Assembly: GCA_937989875.1 (NCBI GenBank)
Contig: CALKBO010000064.1
Location: 1 to 64,000, forward strand
Reading direction: 5' to 3'
Length of the DNA stretch: 64,000 nt
Source: an uncultured Collinsella sp.
GTDB lineage: Bacteria > Actinomycetota > Coriobacteriia > Coriobacteriales > Coriobacteriaceae
The translations under genes were made by a program, and so were the position numbers. Of the stretch, positions 60,079 to 64,000 are shown one piece after another (position 1 is the stretch's first letter; each line of letters opens with the position of its first letter). Below the pieces are notes generated by a model that did no database searches, was not told where the DNA came from, and saw only the letters and a list, made by a program, of their open reading frames with translations.

Positions 60079-60513
60079 TTACGAGAAGAAGAGGTCCAGC
60101 AGGGCCTCATCGTCATCGTCCTCATCGGCCGCGGCGCGATCCCAAACCTCAAGGTGGTCGTAGTTGCCCACAACCGTGACCTCGCGGTCGAGGTTCGCCT
60201 GCTTGCGGAGAGACTCGGAAAGACCGATACGACCGGCGCTGTCCACGTCCATCGACGTGGTGCGCTTGTTGATCGCCCTCATGAGCTTCTGGTCATTAAT
60301 GTCACGCGGGTTAAAACCCTCGTGGCCCTCACGACCCGCGAAGAGTCCTTCGACCCACTTATCGAAGGCCTCGGCAGAGAACACGTACAGAGCATCGACA
60401 TCCAGGGCCTTGAACACGCGAACGTGCTCTCCAAGCTCCTCGCGAAGGGGTGCAGGCAGGGACAGACGACCTTTTGCATCGAGATTGCGCTCGTATGCAC
60501 CAGTCATTCCCAT
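60079..60513 (-). CDS. mraZ: Transcriptional regulator MraZ
   Basis: 144 residues, two SpoVT/AbrB-like halves, each with the MraZ D-x-K/A-GR pattern: NLDAKGRLSLPAPLRE near residue 10 and DVDSAGRIGLSESLRK near residue 90. An acidic tail (EDDDDEALLDLFFS) is typical. MraZ binds repeats upstream of its own promoter and controls the dcw cluster. GGGGAGGG lies 7 nt before ATG 60513. It is first of thirteen leftward genes ending with ftsZ. Confidence 0.95.
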   Translation of the reverse strand: MGMTGAYERNLDAKGRLSLPAPLREELGEHVRVFKALDVDALYVFSAEAFDKWVEGLFAGREGHEGFNPRDINDQKLMRAINKRTTSMDVDSAGRIGLSESLRKQANLDREVTVVGNYDHLEVWDRAAADEDDDDEALLDLFFS

Positions 60514-60581
60514 GTGCGCCCTCCCCTCGGTTACTCAGATGGCACGTACGCGGGGAACCACCCCGCCTGTCGACGTCATTA

Positions 60582-60610
60582 ATAATATGGGGAACCGCCC
60601 CATTTTTCAA
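60582..60610 (-). promoter_or_regulatory. mraZ (dcw) promoter
   Basis: Minus strand TTGAAA (60605-60610), 17 bp and TATTAT (60582-60587). The spacer contains the hairpin-prone ATGGGGCGGTTCCCCA. Initiation near 60575 leaves a leader of about 60 nt. Confidence 0.7.
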
Positions 60611-60665
60611 CACCTTTCCCCACCCCTTCCCCCACCCAGCCCCACCACTCCACCCACCATATATC
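60611..60665 (-). promoter_or_regulatory. MraZ-binding repeats
   Basis: Directly upstream of the -35, the minus strand carries a run of TGG(T)GGG-type units: GGTGGG, GGAGTGG, TGGGGC, TGGGTGGGG, GGGGTGGGG. MraZ boxes in other bacteria are tandem TGGGN or GTGGAG units about 10 bp apart. Placement at the mraZ promoter supports autoregulation. Confidence 0.6.
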
Positions 60666-60975
60666 GCAAAACACCCCCAAGCATATGTTCGAAAACACAA
60701 TATGTTGTGTTTGCAGCAAAGGCGGGATGCCACCTGTAGAACCACGCCCGCGAACCTCAACCTTCAAGTTGACCTTGAGGCGATTTTTGCGTCCCTTTAC
60801 ATGCCGTTCACATCGCCCCCAAACTCCCCCACCCACGGTACACACGGCCCACCACCGCGTCGGTGTCTGGCGAAAAATGGGACGGGCCCCAGATTGCCCA
60901 TGCGCGCAAAAGTGCGTCTCGGCAATCTGGGGCCCGTCCCATTTAATATTTATAAATATGCAGGTCAGCGAGGTG
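60666..60975. other. Intergenic region between mraZ and xerD
   Basis: 310 bp without a gene. It holds an AT-rich stretch with CATATG and a TTGTGTTTTCG segment on the minus strand, then the 24-bp palindrome. The short reading frames lack start signals. Confidence 0.4.
60875..60944. repeat. 24-bp perfect inverted repeat
   Basis: Arms at 60875-60898 and 60921-60944 are exact reverse complements, starting AAATGGGACGGGCCCCAGAT, around a 22-nt loop. It lies 32 nt past the xerD stop; AATATTTATAAATAT follows on the plus strand. It could end xerD transcription. Confidence 0.88.
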
Positions 60976-61917
60976 CTAGCGATGTGCTAGCGGATGCGCC
61001 GCCAGATAGACCTCGGTCAGTTGCGTTCGGTCGACATGCGTGTAGACCTGCGTGGTCGAAATATCGGCATGGCCCAAAATCTCCTGCAGCACACGCAGGT
61101 CGGCACCGCCCGCGAGCATGTGAGTGGCAAAGGAGTGGCGCAAGGTATGGGGATGGAGCCCCACCAGCCCCACCTGACGCCCATACCGCTCGCATATCGC
61201 ATGCACGGCCTGGCGCGACAGGCGACGTCCGTTCTTATTTAAAAAGACCGCCGAGGTCTCGGTTCCGCGGGCATGGGCCGCCAAGCGAGAACGCCCCTCA
61301 GTTACATAGAGCGTCAGAGCTCGCGCCGCGCTTCCCACCAGCGGGGACAGGCGTTCCTTTGAGCCCTTACCGCGAACGAGTACAAAGCCATCGTCAATAT
61401 GGATATCGCCCACATCGAGCCCCACCAACTCGCTCACACGCAAACCGCATCCGTAGAGCACTTCCAAGATGGCATGGTCGCGCAAGCCCATCTCGCCCTC
61501 GGGGAAGTCTTGATCGAGCAGAGCCGAGACATCCTCCACCGATAGATACTCCGGCAAACGCTCAGCCTTTTTAGGCAGGCGCAACGCCGCCGTTGGATTT
61601 TGGGCTACAGCCCCATCGCGCACCAAAAAGGCATGCAGGCCCTTCACGGCTGCAAGCGCACGCTCCACCGAGGCATCGGAATAGCCCCCATCGCGACGGT
61701 CGGCGACAAAGCCCTCCACGACCTGACGAGTCACCTCTTCAAAAGACACAATACCCGCCCGCTCCAGATAGGCGCAGTACGTCGTCAGGTCACGACGATA
61801 GGCCGCAATCGTGTTGCGCGCCAAACCCCGCTCGACCGCGAGGTAATCGAGATACTCCCCCGCCGTCACGGCGAGCGACGAGGGAGTAGCTTCGGTATGT
61901 TCCTTATTCGCCGGCAC
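60976..61917 (-). CDS. xerD: Tyrosine recombinase XerD
   Basis: 313 residues. An N-terminal core-binding domain (about 10-95) precedes the catalytic domain with Arg in LYGCGLRVSELVGLDVGD near residue 160. Lys lies in VRGKGSKERLSPLV, the HxxR box in LHPHTLRHSFATHML near residue 258, and the nucleophile in STTQVYTHVD near residue 293. It resolves chromosome dimers at dif with XerC. The start is probably GTG 61917, directly past the pyrG stop with AAGG close by; the site is tight, so coupling to pyrG is likely. Nothing here suggests an integrase of a mobile element. Confidence 0.92.
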   Translation of the reverse strand: MPANKEHTEATPSSLAVTAGEYLDYLAVERGLARNTIAAYRRDLTTYCAYLERAGIVSFEEVTRQVVEGFVADRRDGGYSDASVERALAAVKGLHAFLVRDGAVAQNPTAALRLPKKAERLPEYLSVEDVSALLDQDFPEGEMGLRDHAILEVLYGCGLRVSELVGLDVGDIHIDDGFVLVRGKGSKERLSPLVGSAARALTLYVTEGRSRLAAHARGTETSAVFLNKNGRRLSRQAVHAICERYGRQVGLVGLHPHTLRHSFATHMLAGGADLRVLQEILGHADISTTQVYTHVDRTQLTEVYLAAHPLAHR

Positions 61918-61919
61918 CC

Positions 61920-63581
61920 TTAGTCCGTAGCGAGGTTCATGGGCGTCACCTGCAGACGGTCGACGCCCTCGTGCTGGCCGATCGAGGCGCGCACGAACTC
62001 GCGGAACAGCGGCTGCGGGTTGGTCGGGCGGCTCTTGAACTCGGGATGAGCCTGGGTTGCCACATACCACGGATGCACGTCGCGCGGCAGCTCGACCATC
62101 TCGACCAAGCGCTCGTCAGGCGACAGACCCGAGATAACCAAACCGGCGTCCTCGAGCTGGTCACGGAAGGCGTTGTTGAACTCAAAGCGGTGACGGTGAC
62201 GCTCGTAGACGAGTTCCTCGCCATATGCCTCGCGAGCAAGAGTATCGGCGGCGAGCTTGCACGGATAGGCGCCCAGGCGCATGGTGCCGCCCTTCTCGGT
62301 CACGTCCTCCTGCGAGCTCATCAGATCGATGACACTATACGGGCCATCCGGATCGAACTCAGAGGAGCTGGCGCCGGCAAGGCCAACGACATTGCGGGCG
62401 AACTCGCACACGGCGACCTGCATACCCAGGCAAATGCCCAGATACGGAATCTTGTGCTCACGGGCAAACTCGGCCGCGAGGATCTTACCCTCCAGGGCGC
62501 GCTTGCCAAAGCCGCCGGGGACCAGGATGCCCGAGGCGTCGCCCAGAACCTCGGAGACGTTCTGCTCGTCGAGACTCTCGCCGTCGACCAGCTGGACGTC
62601 CACATGGCGATCGTAGAAGACGCCCGCATGGTGCAGGGCCTCGATAACCGACAGGTACGCATCGGGCAGCTGCGTATACTTACCCACGACGGCGATCTTC
62701 ACCTTGTCGGCGTGATGGTTGGCGTGATTCTGTTTGCGCAGGAACTCGTTCCACTCGCTCATGTCGCGCTCACGCGGATCCAGACCCAGGCGCTCGCAAA
62801 TGCGCAGGTCAAAGTCCTGCTCGGCAAGCAGCTGCGGAACATCGTAAATGCTCGCGCAGTCCTCGTTGGTAAAGACGCAATCGGTGTCGACGTCGCAGAA
62901 GCTTGCGATCTTTCCGCGGATAGCGTCATCGATATGGTGGTCGGAGCGCAGCACGATGATATCGGGCTGGATGCCAAAGCTGCGGAGCTCCTTGACGGAA
63001 TGCTGCGTGGGCTTGGTCTTGACCTCATGGGCGGCGGCGATATAGGGAACGAGCGACACGTGGATGTAGCAGACGTTCTCGGGGCCGGCCTCCTTGCGGT
63101 ACTGACGGATGGCCTCGACAAACGGTTGGGACTCGATGTCGCCGATCGTGCCGCCCAGCTCGGTGATGACTACATCGGAGCCGGTCTGCTCCTCGATGCG
63201 GCGGAACTTGTCCTTAATGGCATTGGTGACGTGAGGAATCACCTGCACGGTACCGCCCAAAAAGTCGCCGCGACGCTCGCGGGCGATTAGGCTTTTGTAG
63301 ATGGCACCGGTCGTAAAGTTGGAATCGCGGGTCAGGTTCTCATCAATAAAGCGCTCGTAATGACCCAGGTCCAGGTCGGACTCGTAACCGTCCTCGGTAA
63401 CGAAGACCTCACCATGCTGGAACGGGCTCATGGTACCGGGGTCGACGTTCAGATACGGGTCGGCCTTCTGCATCGTTACTTTGTAGCCACGCGACTTGAG
63501 CAGACGGCCCAGCGAGGCCGCGGTGATACCCTTGCCCAGGGACGAAACCACGCCACCGGTTACGAACACATGCTTGGTCAT
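61920..63581 (-). CDS. pyrG: CTP synthase
   Basis: 553 residues. The synthetase domain (about 1-270) has VTGGVVSSLGKGITAASLG, MQKADPYLNVDPGTMSP, and ELGGTIGDIESQPF. The glutaminase domain has PGGFGKRALEGK near residue 355 and the nucleophile in YLGICLGMQVAV near residue 385. The His-Glu pair lies in ATQAHPEFKSRP near residue 515. It aminates UTP using glutamine. ATG 63581 has AGGTAAC upstream. It is cotranscribed with xerD. Confidence 0.97.
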   Translation of the reverse strand: MTKHVFVTGGVVSSLGKGITAASLGRLLKSRGYKVTMQKADPYLNVDPGTMSPFQHGEVFVTEDGYESDLDLGHYERFIDENLTRDSNFTTGAIYKSLIARERRGDFLGGTVQVIPHVTNAIKDKFRRIEEQTGSDVVITELGGTIGDIESQPFVEAIRQYRKEAGPENVCYIHVSLVPYIAAAHEVKTKPTQHSVKELRSFGIQPDIIVLRSDHHIDDAIRGKIASFCDVDTDCVFTNEDCASIYDVPQLLAEQDFDLRICERLGLDPRERDMSEWNEFLRKQNHANHHADKVKIAVVGKYTQLPDAYLSVIEALHHAGVFYDRHVDVQLVDGESLDEQNVSEVLGDASGILVPGGFGKRALEGKILAAEFAREHKIPYLGICLGMQVAVCEFARNVVGLAGASSSEFDPDGPYSVIDLMSSQEDVTEKGGTMRLGAYPCKLAADTLAREAYGEELVYERHRHRFEFNNAFRDQLEDAGLVISGLSPDERLVEMVELPRDVHPWYVATQAHPEFKSRPTNPQPLFREFVRASIGQHEGVDRLQVTPMNLATD

Positions 63582-63639
63582 ATTGAGTTACCTGCGCTTC
63601 CCGTAGAAGTTGTTTATCCACATCTTACGGGTCTTCATT

Positions 63640-63668
63640 GTAATACTCGCACCGCGAACCGTTCGCAA
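63640..63668 (-). promoter_or_regulatory. pyrG promoter
   Basis: Minus strand TTGCGA (63663-63668), 17 bp and TATTAC (63640-63645). The initially transcribed bases do not contain the GGGC run used for pyrG regulation by reiterative transcription in Bacillus. Confidence 0.5.
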
Positions 63669-63701
63669 TTTTTCTCGCGTGCGATTGCATTTCTCAATCT
63701 T

Positions 63702-63735
63702 GAAACAAAACGCCGTCCGGTTTCCCAGGCGGCGT
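63702..63735 (-). terminator. Terminator of the winged-helix gene
   Basis: ACGCCG (63710-63715) pairs with CGGCGT (63730-63735), with CC/GG inside. On the minus strand TTTTGTTT follows. It lies 25 nt after the stop at 63760. Confidence 0.75.
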
Positions 63736-63759
63736 CGCTATGGCAAGGGTTACATGCTG

Positions 63760-64000
63760 CTATCGATCAGCAACCTCGTCCTCAAGCATTTCTTGAACGA
63801 GCATGCCGGTACGAACGCCCTCAAGATACCACTCGCCACGTTCGGTGAGGCAAATGCCATTTGCAAGCTGACCGCCGTCGTCGCTATAACGCGAGACGAC
63901 ATCAATCATGCCTTCGGAATCCAAGCGATCGATTGCGGCGCGGGCACGATACGGCGAAACCCCCACGCGCTCGGCAAGCGTTTTGCGCGAGAAACCATAC
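63760..64000 (-). CDS. Winged-helix protein, partial at the window edge
   Basis: The C-terminal 79 residues of a minus-strand gene whose start lies beyond base 64000. FSRKTLAERVGVSPYRARAAIDRLDSEGMID is a helix-turn-helix with its recognition helix, followed by a beta wing (VVSRYSDDGGQLANGICLTERG). A helical end (EGVRTGMLVQEMLEDEV) closes it. It resembles small MarR- or IclR-like winged-helix domains; the exact family cannot be named from this part. Confidence 0.6.
   Translation of the reverse strand, partial: YGFSRKTLAERVGVSPYRARAAIDRLDSEGMIDVVSRYSDDGGQLANGICLTERGEWYLEGVRTGMLVQEMLEDEVADR

Noticed and set aside
60976..61917. Phage or island integrase
   Set aside because: Length, motifs and the place directly after pyrG fit housekeeping XerD; no att sites or phage genes are near.

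Overview
The window looks like a chromosomal segment of a high-GC, Gram-positive anaerobe of the class Coriobacteriia, most likely Collinsella or a close relative. The grounds are a division and cell wall (dcw) cluster without ftsA but with sepF, yggT and divIVA, strong C-ending codon bias, and an actinobacterial type A RNase P RNA. The genus is my inference; I could not run a search.

Layout. 1-3.9 kb: a YigZ-family protein, rnpB, ribosomal protein S1 (rpsA) and a HAD hydrolase. 3.9-14.9 kb: an accessory block. It opens with a DeoR regulator cut off at its N-terminus and fused head-on to the tail of an unrelated gene. It continues with a trpS interrupted by an in-frame amber codon, a Cof-type phosphatase, an alkyltransferase-like protein, a Mef-type macrolide efflux gene with a leader peptide, an SPFH/Arc pair, and several XRE regulators that carry membrane domains. 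One of these regulators is partly copied (441 bp, identical as read by eye) into a second, broken regulator. 14.9-22.5 kb: an L-cysteine desulfidase-family gene, rpiB, ndk, argH, an unrecognised 56-codon ORF, argG and a HAD phosphatase. argG is preceded by an arginine-rich leader peptide and a terminator. 22.5-36.7 kb: polA, an M18 aminopeptidase, yaaA flanked by two related palindromes, thiC behind a TPP riboswitch, thiD, an SGNH hydrolase, a macrodomain (PARG-like) protein, a Bax inhibitor-1 family protein, a Pit phosphate transporter with its DUF47 partner, and a nitroreductase. 36.9-44.8 kb: a leftward operon pgeF-pstS-pstC-pstA-pstB-phoU-yggS-sepF-yggT-divIVA, with high-affinity phosphate uptake inserted among the usual post-ftsZ division genes. 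45.0-60.7 kb: the dcw cluster, transcribed leftward as mraZ-rsmH-ftsL-ftsI-murF-mraY-murD-ftsW-murG-murC-murB-ftsQ-ftsZ. 61.0-64.0 kb: xerD, pyrG and a partial winged-helix gene.

How the genes work together. The right half makes and divides the cell wall: MurC/D/F/B, MraY and MurG make lipid II, FtsW and FtsI polymerise and cross-link it, and FtsZ, SepF, FtsQ, FtsL and DivIVA organise the septum. Phosphate supply (Pst and Pit) and nucleotide supply (Ndk, PyrG) lie nearby. Regulation readable in the sequence includes the TPP riboswitch on thiC, a candidate ribosome-mediated arginine attenuator on argG, a macrolide-type leader peptide on the mef-like gene, MraZ boxes at the mraZ promoter and a possible PHO box before pgeF-pst. 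Several intergenic spaces hold very long perfect inverted repeats.
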